The translations under genes and the position numbers were made by a program. A stretch of DNA of 64,000 bases, taken from Molossus alvarezi. Its lineage: Eukaryota; Chordata; Mammalia; Chiroptera; Molossidae. Of the stretch, positions 34,331-47,660 are shown piece by piece. The DNA is taken from contig CM073886.1 in NCBI GenBank assembly GCA_037176705.1, forward strand, positions 92,310,501 through 92,374,500. Reading direction: 5' to 3'. How positions within the stretch are numbered: position 1 is the first letter of the stretch; each line of letters begins with the position of its first letter. The notes beneath the pieces were generated by a model, which ran no database searches, had not been told where the DNA came from, and was given only the letters and a program-made list of their open reading frames with translations.

Positions 34331-35184
34331 CATTGTCATTACAAGCTGCAATAGAGATTCAGAGGGTAGAATCAGAAGGTTTCACGTATATGGAATCAAA
34401 GCTGAGTGTTCTTAAAGTAGCAAAAAATAAAATTTGGTTAGACAGCATGGGGAGTGGGCAACATAGAGCATATAGTTCGAACTTCCCAACCTGCCCCCCC
34501 TCCTTTTAATTATCTGGACTATGAAGGCAATACATTTAGCAAACAACAGGCTGTAAACAGTCTGCTCACTAACCAATCTAGGTCAATCGACAGCAAATAA
34601 TTAAAGATAAGATTGTAAACCAGTCATCGATGAGACAAGTGACATTCATACTGAAAAGCAAATGTGGGCAATGCAGACATCGCCCCAGGACATCCTGGAA
34701 GGGCTGTCCATGTTTGTGATTAATGATTTTAATAGAAGGATTTTCTGCCAATGGATCATGAAGAAAATCTGGGAGGACAAAAACCTGTCCATTCCTCTCC
34801 TCTAGTAACAGAATGACTAATCCTTGGAACCAATCAAGCTGTGTGCACTTCTATTTTCATAAACACTTGGCAATGTATTGTAAGGGCTGGGGATGAGAAG
34901 AGAAAATGGCCAAGGATGACAAAATCAACATCATTTCTACTCAAGTCCTTACAGGTGCAATGGTTGCTCCTAATGTGAACATGCCAGAATCCTTGCTCCT
35001 GAGATGTCCGTGCTCTTACACTCAGCTACAGAAAACAGTAGGAATGACAGACGGCCTTTTGGACACTGACAATGTCTCAAAATGAAAATATCTAGCATGT
35101 TGTATTAACTAGAAATTCTCATTTTATCAAAGTTGGGCATTGTATCAGGACAAATTTCCAACTATACTTCTTCTTGCAGTCTAG
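34331..35184. other. Low-copy DNA, repeat-poor
   Basis: About 850 bases with no recognised repeat. The stretch 34500-34800 has balanced composition and homeobox-like TAAT words (tgattaatgattttaat), which is compatible with, but no proof of, a conserved non-coding element. Confidence 0.4.
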
Positions 35185-35405
35185 TACAATGAACTTAAGT
35201 CAGGGTTTACAGATAGGAACCCTGGGTTTCAGTCTTGGCTCTCATGCTAGACAGGCCATGGAAAAGTCTTTTTATTTCTTTAGGACTCAAGTGTGTTTAT
35301 CTGTAATTTAGGGATCAGTAATAGTATATTATAGTGTTATTATGAATGTTAAATATGATAAAACTTGTAAAAAAGTTCTTTATTATATATAAACTGCTGT
35401 AAAAA
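35185..35405 (+). repeat. MIR SINE
   Basis: The order 'gggtttcagtcttggctctc', 'tctttttatttctttaggactcaag', 'tctgtaatttagggatcagtaatag' and 'attatgaatgttaaatatg' matches MIR core through 3' part. Confidence 0.8.
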
Positions 35406-35983
35406 TTTACTTAGCACCAAGTAAGTACCCAGCAATGGTGTACTAATAGCTCAGAAATAAATAAAATATAGATTTTGTCCTCAAGAAACTTACGGGCTAT
35501 TTTGAGACATACTAATAACTGAATACAAAACAAGATGCGACAAATAGTAACAAATTGTTTGTTATAAAGACCCAAACGAGAGAGAGCTTTGTTAAGAGAG
35601 TAGGGGGTATAAATACATCAAAAAAGATAACAAATATGATGTAATGTAAGAACTGGGTCCTAAAAATGATTAGAAATACACCCAGAAAATCAATGAGATA
35701 AAGGCAAGCTTACATAAACTGGAGCCTTGAGGAGATGGGGAAAGCACTTGGGGAAGAGAGATGGCCACTGTGACTCAAGTGTGGGGTACATGGAAACTAC
35801 AAGTGGAAGACGAGTTCTGAGAGCGAGGTTGTGCCCCACTGTCAAAGATCTTGTTGGTGTGAGGAGTCGGGACTGTGTTTGTTGGCTATGTTGGGCCATC
35901 AGAGTTTTTTAAGCAAGAGAGAAAAAAATAACAACTTGGTTTTGGGGAAGATGAATGTTTTGAGGACAGCATAAAGGACAAAT
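35406..35983. other. Low-copy DNA
   Basis: At 35410-35540 a weak antisense L2-like order ('tcctcaagaaacttacgggc') is visible. 35690-35912 has short frames on both strands with no recognised domain. Confidence 0.4.
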
Positions 35984-36253
35984 TGAAAATTCTTTTTATT
36001 TTTTTTTCCCCACCCGAGGACATTTTTGCATTTATCTTCAGATAGAGCGGGAGGGAGAGAGGGTAGAAGAGAGAGAGAAACATCAATGTGAGAGAGACAC
36101 ATCGATTGGTTGCTACCCACACGACCCCAACCGGGGCCAGGGATGAACTGCAACCAAGGTACATGACCTTAACGGGAACCAAAGCCAGGACTCTCTGGTC
36201 TGCGGGCAGATGCTCTAACCACTGAGAAAAACTGGCCAGGGCTGAAAATTCTT
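35984..36253 (-). mobile_element. Ves SINE, older subfamily, antisense
   Basis: T-rich start, cacccgaggacatttttgc, atcttcagatagagcggg, gtgagagagacacatcg and end gaaaaactggccagggc. The 11 bp repeat tgaaaattctt lies at 35984-35994 and 36243-36253. Confidence 0.95.
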
Positions 36254-37419
36254 AATTGGGTATATGAATAAGGATATTTGGGGGGTAGAAGAGCACTAAT
36301 CAGGATGAAGGATGTTGAGACACTGAATGGAGCAAGAGATAGGGCAGCATTGTTTACAAAGAAGAGATTAATTTGAGAGCTAGTTAAGAGGGAAAGAAAA
36401 CAAACTTCATAAATTATTAAATCTGGAAAGTGAGAGGAATCAAAGATGACTCAGAGGATTTTGTGGCTAGAAGGGCCATTAACCAAGACACGATGCCCGG
36501 AAACAGCGGTGTATTTTAGAAAACAGAAGAGATTGAGTTCAATTTGAGGTAAGTTGAGTTTGACAAGCCAGCAGGATAGCCAGATGGAAATGTCCAGAAG
36601 GCCAGGCACAGATGTAAAGTGAGCAATTTGCTTTGCCTTTCTTTCCTCCACTGCAAAATGGATAGGATATTGCTTGCCACTTCTCTCCAAGGACCGCAGA
36701 GAGGATTAATGAGGCAGTGTTCACATTTATTCCACACCAAGGATCAATGAGAGCTTGGCAAAGTATTAGGTTGGAGTCCCATTAGGTTAACTTGAAAACA
36801 AAGCAGCTTTGATATGAAAGTCACCGAGGAAAGAGAATGCAAACCTGCAAGGCCACATTGTAGAATATTGTACATTAGGCAGCCTTGATGTGGGTGGGTA
36901 CTAAACTGTTTTCAGCCCATAGCAATGTAAATGAAGCTGCCTTCCTTTCTGCCCTTTCTTGTGGAATGCCTTCTGAAGTCACCAAGTGCAACCCAAATGT
37001 GAAATTAGGAGTTAGTCAATAAAAACCCTTGAATATTTTCCACTGACGCCCAGTCACTATGTCTCACTTTGTCAGGAACACTGACTCCTGAAGCAAGCTA
37101 CTGTCAGCTGCTTGTGTTCTGTGTAAGAGTAGCTTTGTGTTGGCTCATGTGCCAGTGATCAATCGGTAACACTGAAGTCACCCAGGTAACATGTGTTTGA
37201 GACCATTGCCAAGGCAGATCCTAGTTGGTCCTTCTAAAAATGTGGACTTGGGCACAGAATTATGCCTATTTATAAAATGGGCTTCCATAACAGTTCAAAA
37301 TTCTTACATTAATAACTTTTATTTCCTCCTCCTACACTTAGAGAGGGCAGAGAAACAACACATAGAATGAGAGATATAATATAATACAATAGAGAAAACA
37401 TGTTCTTTGAGGGTTCTGT
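36254..37419. other. Low-copy DNA, repeat-poor
   Basis: No repeat or gene recognised. Minus-strand frames at 36451-36740 overlap each other and are not recognisable. The stretch 36840-37060 has balanced composition and no repeat words. Confidence 0.45.
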
Positions 37420-37700
37420 CAAAGGTCTGAAACTTACTATGTACCCTTGGTTCTGTTCTTTCTGGGCCTCGGTATCTTTATTTGTCAAGTGAGGCGTCAT
37501 GAGGATTGACCCCTTGCCACTTACTATCTGTGTGATCCAGTGTAAATTACTGAGACTCTTCCTCTTCAGTTTTCTCATCTGTCAGATGAGGATAATATTA
37601 CCTGTCACTATTTATGTAAGATTGGATGAGATAAAATTAGTCTTTAGCCTTGAGTTGATACATAGTTTTTGCTAAATAAAATGGCAGTTGTTATGCTGCT
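37420..37700 (+). repeat. Two tandem MIR fragments
   Basis: A first MIR piece, 'ctttctgggcctcggtatctttatttgtcaagtgagg' (37420-37510), is followed by a second, longer one: 'gccacttactatctgtgtgatcc', 'gttttctcatctgtcagatgaggataatattacc', 'gtaagattggatgagataa' and 'tgctaaataaaatggcag' (37515-37700). Confidence 0.85.
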
Positions 37701-38032
37701 GGTGATGGTGGTGGTGCCGCTGATGTGATGATGTAAAGCAGATGGCTCATTGACAATCCTCAGTCAATGTAAATTTCCACATGGAGCATGAGTAGGGCAA
37801 TCACTACAAGTAGCTCCTGCATAATACAGGTTACAATACCCATCAGTATCTTTACCTATCATTAGTCATTTTAAACAGGAAAATCAATCACCAAAGGACA
37901 GCCTTGAATGGGTAAATGGACCATATCACCCACTTTGCATTGGTTTTGAATAAAAAAAAAGCCTAATAAATTGTTTGGATTTTTTTGTAATGCTAAAAAT
38001 ATTAAAACTTGGCATTTAAAAACCATATTATG
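37701..38032. other. Low-copy DNA
   Basis: Starts with a short GATGGTGGTG-like impure triplet stretch (37702-37732). Otherwise nothing recognised. Confidence 0.5.
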
Positions 38033-38306
38033 ATAGAGCCAACTTCTTTTCTTTTTTTATATCCTCCCCCGAGGACATTTTTGCATTTGTCTTCAGAGCA
38101 GGAGGGAGAGAGAAAGGAAGAGAAAGAGAGAAACATCATGTGAGAGTGACAGACACATTGACCAGCTACCACCCACATGACTCCAACTGAGACCGTAAAC
38201 CAGTTACGTACTCTTAGCGGGAATCGAACCCGGGTCTCTCTGGTCCATAGGCCAACGCTCTAACTGCTGAGCCAAACCAACCAGGGCAATAGAGCCAGCT
38301 TCTTTA
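38033..38306 (-). mobile_element. Ves SINE, older subfamily, antisense
   Basis: Reads cctcccccgaggacattttt, gagagaaacatcatgtgag, agcgggaatcgaacccggg and ends gagccaaaccaaccagggc. The long duplication atagagccaacttcttt (38033-38049) and its one-mismatch copy at 38289-38305 delimit it at 38050-38288. Confidence 0.95.
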
Positions 38307-41010
38307 TCCTCAGTGTTGGCCTCCCAGCTGCGTGTAGTGCTTGCCTTCAAAGCACGCCCAGAGACATTAGCCTCTCCTGGCCTCATCCTAGGAAAACCTC
38401 TGATAAACAATTTGGGGGACATCCTCAGTAACTGAGCAGAGAGCAAGACAAAAATAAATGCTGCCCAACTTCCATTTCAGAGTTATCAGGAATAGGTGGA
38501 GATTTATGAAAGTCAGAGAGACTTTTTTTGTAATAATTTTTCTCTCTTTTCTTGAAATATAGGTGGTTTCTTTTACAGTATTTTATTTGCTGCCATGTTA
38601 GCACTTTGGAGTGGCTAGACCTCATATTCCTCTAAAAAATGAAGAATCAGGAAAATAATGGAATTGCCTCTCCTTTCTTCCTTGAGATTACAGAACTAGA
38701 ACTAGCCCGCCTCTGTCCTCCTCACCTAAGTCCAATACTTATCAGGATCAAATCCAGTGTTACAATATGGTCCCAAATCACAGCCTTGTATTCTTCCCAT
38801 TAACTCCTGATTCTTCTTAAGAATTCTGTTTCTGTATCATGTGCCTAATTCTAGAGTTCCTCTAACATCCCCCTTCATTGCCCTCCTCACCCCCAGGCAC
38901 CAGGGGTTGTTCATCCTGTGTCTCAGAATAGATCAGTAACCTACCTATCCTCATGAAACAGAAAGTAATTATGTTAAGACCCCCAGGAGTATCTACTAAA
39001 CTCCCTAGGGAAAAAAAAGAGTAATTTTTGATGTAGCTTAATGATGTAGGTTTAGCCTAATCTTTATCACATTTCATTAGAATTTGGAAGAGGTAGTCCA
39101 CATTTCTTTTCCATTTCCCCCTCCCTGCAACCATTCTAAGGGTAGAATTTCAAGCAGGATAGTATCTAGAAAAGACAGGAAGAAATATCTGTTGGACTAA
39201 GCCCTTTTTATCACCTCCTTAAACCACACTATGGGCACCATGATTTATTCAATCCCTTAAGCAAACTCTATCCATAACAAAAACAATGACTATAATTTCA
39301 GCCACACAAATTAGTTTCAAGCTCCCTAATGTCAGTTGTTGGATGTGTGAAAGCAGGAAACTTTCAGTGAAACAGAGGAAAATTTATATCAAACTCAAAA
39401 TCAGTCTTATATTTGGGATGTGTTTTTTTTTTTTTTTTACATATGTTGTGAAAACTATTCTGCCATGTAAGATGTCATTTGCTTTCATTAACTGATCTGG
39501 TGCTTTACTGAATGGATGAAGTAAACAATGAGAAATGCTCATTTTTATTCCCATTGTTAGCACCAATGTTTCACGGTTAAAATGCCTTTCATTTTAGTGC
39601 AATATTGCTATTAAAGTTATAGCACTCAAAGGTGATTGTGTGGTTGGCCAATTAATTGCTGTGGGAACCTGACCTTTCACCAGTTACGCTGAAAATTGAT
39701 ATAATATTGCCCTAAAGAATATCAATGTTAGAAATAATTTGTGCAAATATAAATTCAGTTGTCTGACTTTATTAAAATCTCAATGCCAAATTCTAGCTAT
39801 TATAGAAACACAATAAAAAAGGCTTATTATGAAGGTATAAGTTCTTGAAAAGAGCAAGAAGTTTGCAAATATTAAAGCATATCATAATGTTCCTCAAAAA
39901 TAAATATAAATTTTCCCATACTTAGTCCCAAAAATAGATTTTAAGGCAAGTTAAGCAAAGCTCATATGCAATAAAACCATTATAATAAGAATTATAATAA
40001 ATGAAAGTTATATGTCATTTGTGGTTAAGAACATAATCTTCAAGTGAAGAATAAGTCATCTAACTAATTAGAAAGTACAGTGCTGAGATTTATGGCAGCC
40101 AAAGAAAAGAGGATGTTATTTGCTCAGGAAGAACAATTTTACCTGGCATTAAACTCTAAGAGGAATTTACAGAAGTTTCTGTATATAAAGAATAATAAAC
40201 TAGCTATTGAGCAATGAATTAAGTAGCTGTTTTATAAAAAAAACACAGAAACTATATTCATGTTTTCGAGTTTATACAAATTTGCAACAATAAAAATTGC
40301 CAAGAAAATAATAGCATCATTGTTCTGTTTAGAGTTTCTACCTGCTCCAAAAACAATTCAATCCAAGGGAGCTGTTTTGCTGGCCTAATTGATAACAGGA
40401 AAAATAGTTCTCAAAAGAGAGGCAACCATTCAATGTTTGGGACAAAACCTTAATGGATTGTTTAGTAAGCAAGGTAGGTATGTATCTGTAGAGCTCAGTA
40501 TCACTGATCAAAGCAAGTTGCTAATCTTACACAGGGTTTGGGGAATGGTGGACTTTTGGAAGTGGAAGTGATTCAGCATTGGAAGTGTCTCTAAAAGGCA
40601 GCGACAGTGAGGCTACTGCTGATTGGCTGACCTTCAGCCATGTGATGATGTCACCAACAGGGTGGTTTTCACAAGTGTGGTTATAGAAGCAAGTTGTCAG
40701 GGATTGATTGGTACAGATTATATCTAAAGAACTTTCTTAAGTTTAAAGTATAGGAAATTTTGATTCTCAGAGCAAAGAATCTAAAATTGATAGTTACCTC
40801 TCCCCCGTGACCTCAGCTAAGATTTTTAAGGTGCTCATTAGTAGTCAATTTGGGTTTTAGTTCTCAATGTGTCCTTGAATAACAAATGTTCTGTGTTTAT
40901 ATTAGGGGAAATCAACATTCTTTTGGAGACCAGATATGTAGGTAATAAAGTAGTCATATTTTTATAAAAAATAAAGAATCTACATTAATTGCTTTCTTAT
41001 ATACTAGTGA
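38307..41010. other. Low-copy DNA, repeat-poor
   Basis: About 2.7 kb without a recognised repeat apart from a poly-T run (39423-39439). The stretch 39590-40350 is AT-rich with words such as caattaattgctg and aaattgatataatattgcc. A block this long without repeats is the best candidate here for constrained non-coding sequence, but that needs alignment. Confidence 0.4.
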
Positions 41011-41283
41011 TGAACAACAGAAATTTTTTTTTATCCTCACCTAAGGACATTTTTCTATTTTTTGTTCAGATAGAGTGGGAGGGAAAGAGAGGAAGAGAGA
41101 TAGAGAAATATCAACGTGAAAGGGACACATCGAGTGGTTGCCACCCGCACAACCAACCAGGGCCAGGGACAAACTGCAACCGAGGTACTTGCCCTTAGCG
41201 GGAACAGAACCCAATTCTCTCTGGACCGCAGGCTGACGCTCTAACCGCTGAGCCAAACTGGCCAGGGTGAACAACAGGAATTT
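41011..41283 (-). mobile_element. Ves SINE, younger subfamily, antisense
   Basis: Poly-T, tcctcacctaaggacatttt, tttttgttcagatagagtgg, gtgaaagggacacatcgag and end gagccaaactggccaggg. The 16 bp repeat tgaacaacagaaattt (41011-41026) has a one-mismatch copy at 41268-41283, giving an element of 41027-41267. Confidence 0.96.
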
Positions 41284-41349
41284 GAAATTTAAATTACACA
41301 TGATAGCTTCCCTCAAAAAAAAAATAGTAACTTAGACATAAATCTAAAA

Positions 41350-43346
41350 AAAAAAAACAAAAAACTGTGCACAATCCATATAAGGAAAACTAAGCTAATG
41401 AAAGAAATTAAAGAAAGACTACACAAATGGAGAGACATTCTATGTTCATGAAGGCTCAGTATTGTTAGAATTCCAGATCTTCCCAACTTAGATTCAATAC
41501 AACCTCAATCAAAATCTCAGAAAGTCATTTTGTGGATGCTGACAAACTGATTCTAGGGTTTATATGAAAGACGAAAGACCCAGAATAGCCAACACAATCT
41601 TGAAACAGAAGAACAAAGTAATAAGACAGACACTACCCAACTTCAAGACTTATTATAAAGTTACAATAAACAAAACAGTATGGCATTGACAAAAGAATAG
41701 ACAAATAGATCAGTGGAACAGAATAAACAGCCCAGGAACAGGCCTACACAAATATAGTCAACTAATCTTTGACAAAAAAAACAAAGATAATTCAGTGGTG
41801 AAAAAGTATTTTCAACAAATGGTGTGAAAACAACTGGGTGTCCACATGCAAATAATAATAATAATAACCTAGACACAGACCTTACATCCTTCACAAAAAG
41901 CATCTCAAAATGTATCATAGACTTAAATGTAAAAGGAAAAACTATAAAACTCCTAGGAGAAAATATAGGAAAAAATCTAGGTGACCTGGGGCTTGGCAAT
42001 GAGTTTTTAGATACACACCAAAAGCATGATCTATGAAAATAAATTAAGTTGGAATTCATTAAAATTAAAAACCTCTATTCTATAAAAGTTACTCATAAAA
42101 GAATTAAAAGATAAGTAACAGACTGGGAGAAAATATTTTCAAAACACATACTGGTAAAGATCTTGTATACAAAATATAAAAGGAACTCTTAAAATTCAAC
42201 ATTCAGAAAATAAGATACCCAATTTTTAAAACGGACAAGAGTTATGAACAGACCCTTCACCAAAGAATATGTACCAATGTCAAATAAGCATATGAAAGGA
42301 TGTTTAACATCATAAGTCATTAGGGATATGCAAATTAAAACCATAATGAAATACCACTATACAACTATTGGAAGGGCTAAAATCCAAACACTAAGAACAT
42401 CAAATGCTGGTGAGGTTGTGAAGCAACAGCAACTCTCATTTATTGCTGGTGAATAGAAAATGGTACAGACTTTGAAGGACAGTCTGGCAGTTTCTTACAA
42501 AACTACACATAGTCTTACCATACAATATAGTAATAATACACCTTAGTAGTCATCCCAATGAACTGAAAGTATATATCTGCACAAAAACTTATACATAAAT
42601 GTTTATACTAGCTTTATTTAGAATACCAAAACTTGGAAGCGACCAAAATGTTCTTCAGTAGATAAATGGATAAATAAAGTGGGTACAGTAATACTATGAA
42701 ATATTATTCAGCAATAAAAAGAAATGAGTTATCAAACCACAAAAAGACATAAGGTGGAAACAAATGCATATTGCTAAGTAAAAGATGATAATCTGTAAAG
42801 GCTACATCTTATATGATTCCAACTACATGACATTCTGGAAAAGGCAAACTTACAGAGACAGTAAACAGGTCAGTGGTGGCCAGTGCTTGGGAAAGGGCAG
42901 GAGGGATGAATAGATGCAACAAAGGAGATTTTTAGGGCAGTGAAACTATTCTGTATGAAACTGTAATGTGTACATGGCATGCATTTGTCAAAATCCATCT
43001 ACCTTTACAACACAAAGAGTGAACCCTAATGTAAATTATGGACTTTGGTTAATAATAATGAATCAATAATAGTTCATCAACTGTAATAAATGTACCACAC
43101 TAATACAAGATACTAAATAGAAGAAGTAGATGAGGTAACTCTCTTTACTTTCTGCTTAATTTTTCTGTAAATCTAAAAATGCTTAAAAGAGCCCTGGCTG
43201 GTTTGGCTCAGTGGTTAGAGCGTCGGCCTGCTGTCCAGAGAGACCCGGGTTCGGTTCCCACTATGGGCGTGTGCCTCGGTTACAGTTTGTCCCCAGCCCT
43301 GGTTGGGTTGTGAGGGTGGCAACCACTCGATGTGTCCCTTTCACGA

Positions 43347-43384
<38 letters not shown>

Positions 43385-43452
43385 ACTCTATCTGAACAAA
43401 ATATATTTTTAAAAAAATGCTTAAAAGATAAAGTCTATTAATTTAAAAAGAA
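41350..43452 (+). mobile_element. Old L1 LINE (ORF2 3' half and 3' UTR), split by a Ves
   Basis: The typical L1 ORF2 3' order can be read: 'gacaaactgattctagggtttatatg', 'ccagaatagccaacacaatc', 'aatagatcagtggaacagaataa', 'agaaaatataggaaaaaatc', 'caaattaaaaccataatgaaataccac' and 'gaaatattattcagcaataaa', then the L1M-type 3' UTR ('ggtcagtggtggccagtgcttgggaa', 'aaatgtaccacactaatacaag'). All frames are broken and several short indels are present, so it is older than the L1 at 7.9-9.4 kb. A Ves lies at 43191-43412 close to its 3' end. Confidence 0.93.
43175..43428 (+). mobile_element. Ves SINE, younger subfamily, with target duplication
   Basis: Head gccctggctggtttggctcag, gagcgtcggcctgctgtcc, acccgggttcggttcccac, tatgggcgtgtgcctcgg, accactcgatgtgtccctttc, a pure CT run (about 43348-43382) and tctgaacaaaatat. 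The 16 bp repeat aaaaatgcttaaaaga at 43175-43190 and 43413-43428 delimits it. Confidence 0.96.
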
Positions 43453-46400
43453 GTGAAAATTTAACTTGACTTTTGCCCAAAGGAAAGTCATCCTATCCCT
43501 TCAAGAAAATAAGCTATATGAGTCAAGGAGTCAACAGTTAAGACAAAGCTCTTCTTATGAGGAAGATTTAGATTTGCTAATTTGGTCAAAACTGTGTAAT
43601 TGAAAGCATAAGATTATATTTTTAAAAGCTTAATGGTAATAATAAAAATTGTGGCCAAAGTGTCCAGAGTAGTGTATCTAAAGTCCTAGGGCAGAAAAAG
43701 AGAAGGACTTGCCCTTGCTTCTCCTACATTATCAACATATCAACAAACATCTCATCATAAAGGCCATGGCATGGTCTTACATCTACCCTCCTAGAACTGG
43801 GCAGGGATGTGAGTTGAACAAAAGGCAGACTTTGTAAGGCAATCATAGATGAAACAGATTTGCACACACAGCATGCTGGGATATCCTGCTAGGAAGATGA
43901 GGAAAAGCAGAGACATGTGTAAAATCAAGGCTAAGGATCCAATCATTGGGACAAAGAGGACACTAGTACAAATTATAAAGTCCCAGACAGTATAAGAAAA
44001 CAGACTGAGCTGGACATTGATATACACGTGGTAGAATGATGTGTTGGGCATTATATGGAGACATAGACATCTCAATAACAGAGGTGGTCAAGTCAGGTGG
44101 GGCCAGAAAACAAGTCCAGATTAGGGAGAGGCAAAGCATTAGGGCCCTATTCCTACATACTGGAGTTCAAAGGACAGACTCAAGACCCATTAGGACAGAG
44201 AGGAGAAACTAGTTGCTATGGCCTTGGCAGTGTGCCCATCACATGCAGTGGAAATGCAGACTATAGATCTAAGCCCATCAGTTGCTAAGGTTTCTTCCTA
44301 TCCACCCGACCCTGCTCCCCACTGTTCCACTAGAAATTTTGTGGACATTCCACACTGTGCTGGGGGGAAAGGCCCATGGTACTCTGTAATATTTTGTTTT
44401 CATTGGTTTGGGAATTAAGTAGAACTGAATCTACAAGTAACAGACCTCTAGTATGTCCTCCTAGGCTGAGCAGAGGTAGTCATTTTTTGAAATACCTGAT
44501 AAGAAGAGTAAGTTCTGAAGTGTTGAAGCCCTGGCTAGAGAGGTATGACCTGTGGGCCTTCTCCATGGAGGAGGTAAGTTCAAGAGCATTGGGAGAGATG
44601 GCTCTACAAAGGCTGGAGGGCTGGAAGAGAGAAGTGTAGACACACAAAAAATTCCACTTTAATTGCATTCCTCCCAAAATACACTTTAAATTATAAACAT
44701 CCTGACTCTCTTCCCACTCTAACCCGAAGATCAATTCTCTGTGTTCACTGTTCTGCTGAGGCCCAATTATTCCAACTTCATTTCTGACCTGACCTTCAAA
44801 GCTAGGTCAGAAGCGGGAGGTCAAGGTAATACACTTAACAGGGGCTAACAGGAGAGTGTGCATGGGTATGTATGACAAAATGTGGATCTCTAATTAAATA
44901 TGACCATGTTCTTAAATCTTAAATGAAAAGAATAGGAAGCAAAGTAGTCATTCTGTTTCGATATTTGCTGTTTTCATGCCATGAGAAGCATCAACACTAG
45001 CATTTTCAGATGCCAACCTAAGAGCCTCGTTTCAAAGATAATACATGTCAATCAGATTGATGAGTTTGTAGTCATCATATTTTACAGGACTGACATCACA
45101 TGAAATTATAGACATCTATTCAATTCTATATTAATATTCCCAAAACCTACTGTCTTTCCATAGAGAACAATCAATGCATGTTTACTAAATTGAATCAAAC
45201 TGAATTGTTTAACTGAATTGGCTTGTATAAAGTAAATGCTCAATTTACTATTGTTTTTATTTAAGAATATCATTATTCTAAAATACAATAAAGTAATTTT
45301 GTAACAGCAGAAGCTTTAGGATATCTAAAATAACTTGTAAAATGAAATAATCAAGAGCTGATTGAAGCCAGATCTCTATAATCGCTGGAAAATGGACCAA
45401 GTATAAAATTTTATTCTACTTCTTTTTCTGAAATCTGATATAAAAGTCTCGGACGCCCACATTTTATTAGTCTCTCATTTTGTCTGCCATATATAGCCTA
45501 AACTTGTATACTCTATAACAGTTTTTATATGCTTTATATATAATTATTTAATACTAATAAATAAAATATGTAATTGAAAATAAAATATCTGTTTTCAGAC
45601 TCTGTACCTTTGATGGTTAATAATTTAACCAATTTAATCAGAGCCTAAAACGAGTCCACCATTCAGCAAGTTGCTGGTGTTGCCTTAGTTATACAGGTGT
45701 TTGAATAAGCAATTAGTTCTTCATGTCATAAGTGATAAATTAGACCAAATAAGTGGTGAAAGAATCTTTGTACCTTTTCATTTTTTGTCAACAAATACTT
45801 TTTAACACCTACTCTGTGGCATGCAATTTTATTTCTTCATTGTTAACACAGATTCTATCAAATTTTTGAAATTTTACAAGTTGTTGCCAAATGAAGTTAC
45901 ATAAACATTTGTGATTGACCTAAATCAAAATCACTTTACTGATTCTCTTCTAATGTCAGAGAAGCATTTAAACAAAGAGATAACACTTCAGAGCATTAGA
46001 GACTAATTCATTAACAGTTTATGTTAATGCTATTGTCTACAGATGTTCCAACGGAGTAGTTTTCGGTAACTGTGCTAGCACACAACAAAGTAAAAAAAAT
46101 TACTGAAATGTACAAATCTATTAAAATTTCAGAAAGGCACTGAGGGCTTTTATATTTTATAAACTATATAATGCAAAATGTGATTAGTTCAGCACTAAAT
46201 TATTCATTTTTATGTAACTCTTCACTAAAATATCAAAAATCTCACTTTGGATAAATTAAAATAAGCATGTTCTAATTTTTTAAATTAAAAAGATTATCAA
46301 AGGCATCAAGTATAAGTTGTTCTAACAAGATGCCACTCTATACAAGTTAATGAAACTCTAGGGTCAAAGTTTTTTTATAGTAAAGAAAATTGACTTTAAG

Positions 46401-46559
46401 TCAAACAGAAATTTTTATAGATCACAGAAAGGCACTATGGCATAGTTTATGTGACTCAGGTCCAGAGATGCTCATAAGTTGCATCTATGAATAATGGTAT
46501 CTAACATAATTACACACCCACACCAACACACACAGTATTACAGGTACACTAAGCAAGGC
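43453..46559. other. Low-copy DNA, repeat-poor
   Basis: About 3.1 kb with no repeat family recognised. 43660-44640 is less AT-rich and carries several short frames on both strands (43791-44075 minus, 44376-44639 plus) with no known domain. 44900-46430 is AT-rich with no repeat words. Confidence 0.45.
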
Positions 46560-47002
46560 AGAACTGGGAATTTTCCAGGGTTCTCATCCTTCCTTTTCCT
46601 GAGCAGGTACCCCCTACCCCACACTGCTCACGAATTCTCTAGCTCCTTAAATTCCTAGCAATTGGGTGTGACCATATTGCAGAGTTCTAGTCATTGGAGC
46701 AAATGTCAATGGAAATATGTGCCACTTTAAAACCTAAAAACACCCACATATGTTTCCCTCTGCATTTTTGCCTTTATGTCTGTCTGAAGTGGAGATGACC
46801 CTCCCACCCCTTAGAAACTACATATTAGAAAAGGCAGAGCCTCCATCATTCAGATCTTTAGATAGATCCTGGAGAAATGTTGCCATGCCAACTTGGATAA
46901 ACACCCAGTACTCTTAGCAAGAAATAAACCTTTATTGGTTTGAGCCACTGTACGTACTGGGGTCTACTTGTTATAGCAGTTAGCTAAACCTAACTAACAC
47001 AC
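46560..47002 (+). repeat. MLT1/MaLR-like LTR
   Basis: The order 'gggtgtgaccatattgcagagttctagtcattggagc', 'tatgtgccactttaaaacc', 'gcaagaaataaacctttattgg', 'gagccactgtacgtactggg' and 'ttgttatagcagttagctaaacc' matches old MaLR LTRs in layout. The left edge is uncertain. Confidence 0.7.
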
Positions 47003-47524
47003 TGTCTAACTTGTGGAGGATCTAAATTGAATCATGCTCCCTGAAGACTTCCTCCCCAATATCTTCCCCATTTCCTTAAGGACATACCAATTCTCTTCAC
47101 TCCCATTTCTAATTTAAGTCCTCTTTTCCTGCCCTGGGACCATAGATACACTTTATACTTTTGACACTTTGTCCATACTTTTCATTATTACCTGCAATGT
47201 TTTACTGAGAAACCCTCCTTACCTGGCATGCTGGAATTAATCACATTTGCCTCACATAACCTGAACAACTGGTAATGTTATATAATATAATTTTCATCAC
47301 TTTTGAGCTTGTCCGAAGGAAAAGAAGATATTTTCTTCTACTCCAGAGTATGTCCCTGGGTTACACAGTAAGGTAAGTAAAGAAACAAAGCAGAGTGTGT
47401 AGTTACACTGAGAGTAGTGGTAAATGTTAGACAGGGAATCTAGTTGGTTCACTAGCATGCCCTAGTTAGAGACATTTCCACCGTGCTCTCACACATTCTT
47501 AAAGATGCTAGGGCAATTCATCTA
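47003..47524. other. Low-copy DNA
   Basis: No repeat or gene recognised. Confidence 0.5.
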
Positions 47525-47660
47525 AGCTTAATCAGTAAGTATTTACAGGACATCTAGTATATGCTGAAAATTCTACTAAGGGCCAAAGAGAGTACCAAGA
47601 AGGACAAGGCAGAGTCCCTACTCACTGAAGGTTTATGGCCTAAGTAGAGATACAACTTTA
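47525..47660 (-). repeat. L2-like end, antisense
   Basis: The order 'aagtatttacaggacatctagtatatgctg', 'aaggacaaggcagagtcccta' and 'gaaggtttatggcctaag' is the reverse of the L2 terminal region. Confidence 0.55.

Noticed and set aside
41661..42059. 132-codon minus-strand frame as a gene
   Set aside because: It is antisense to the ORF2 part of the old sense L1.
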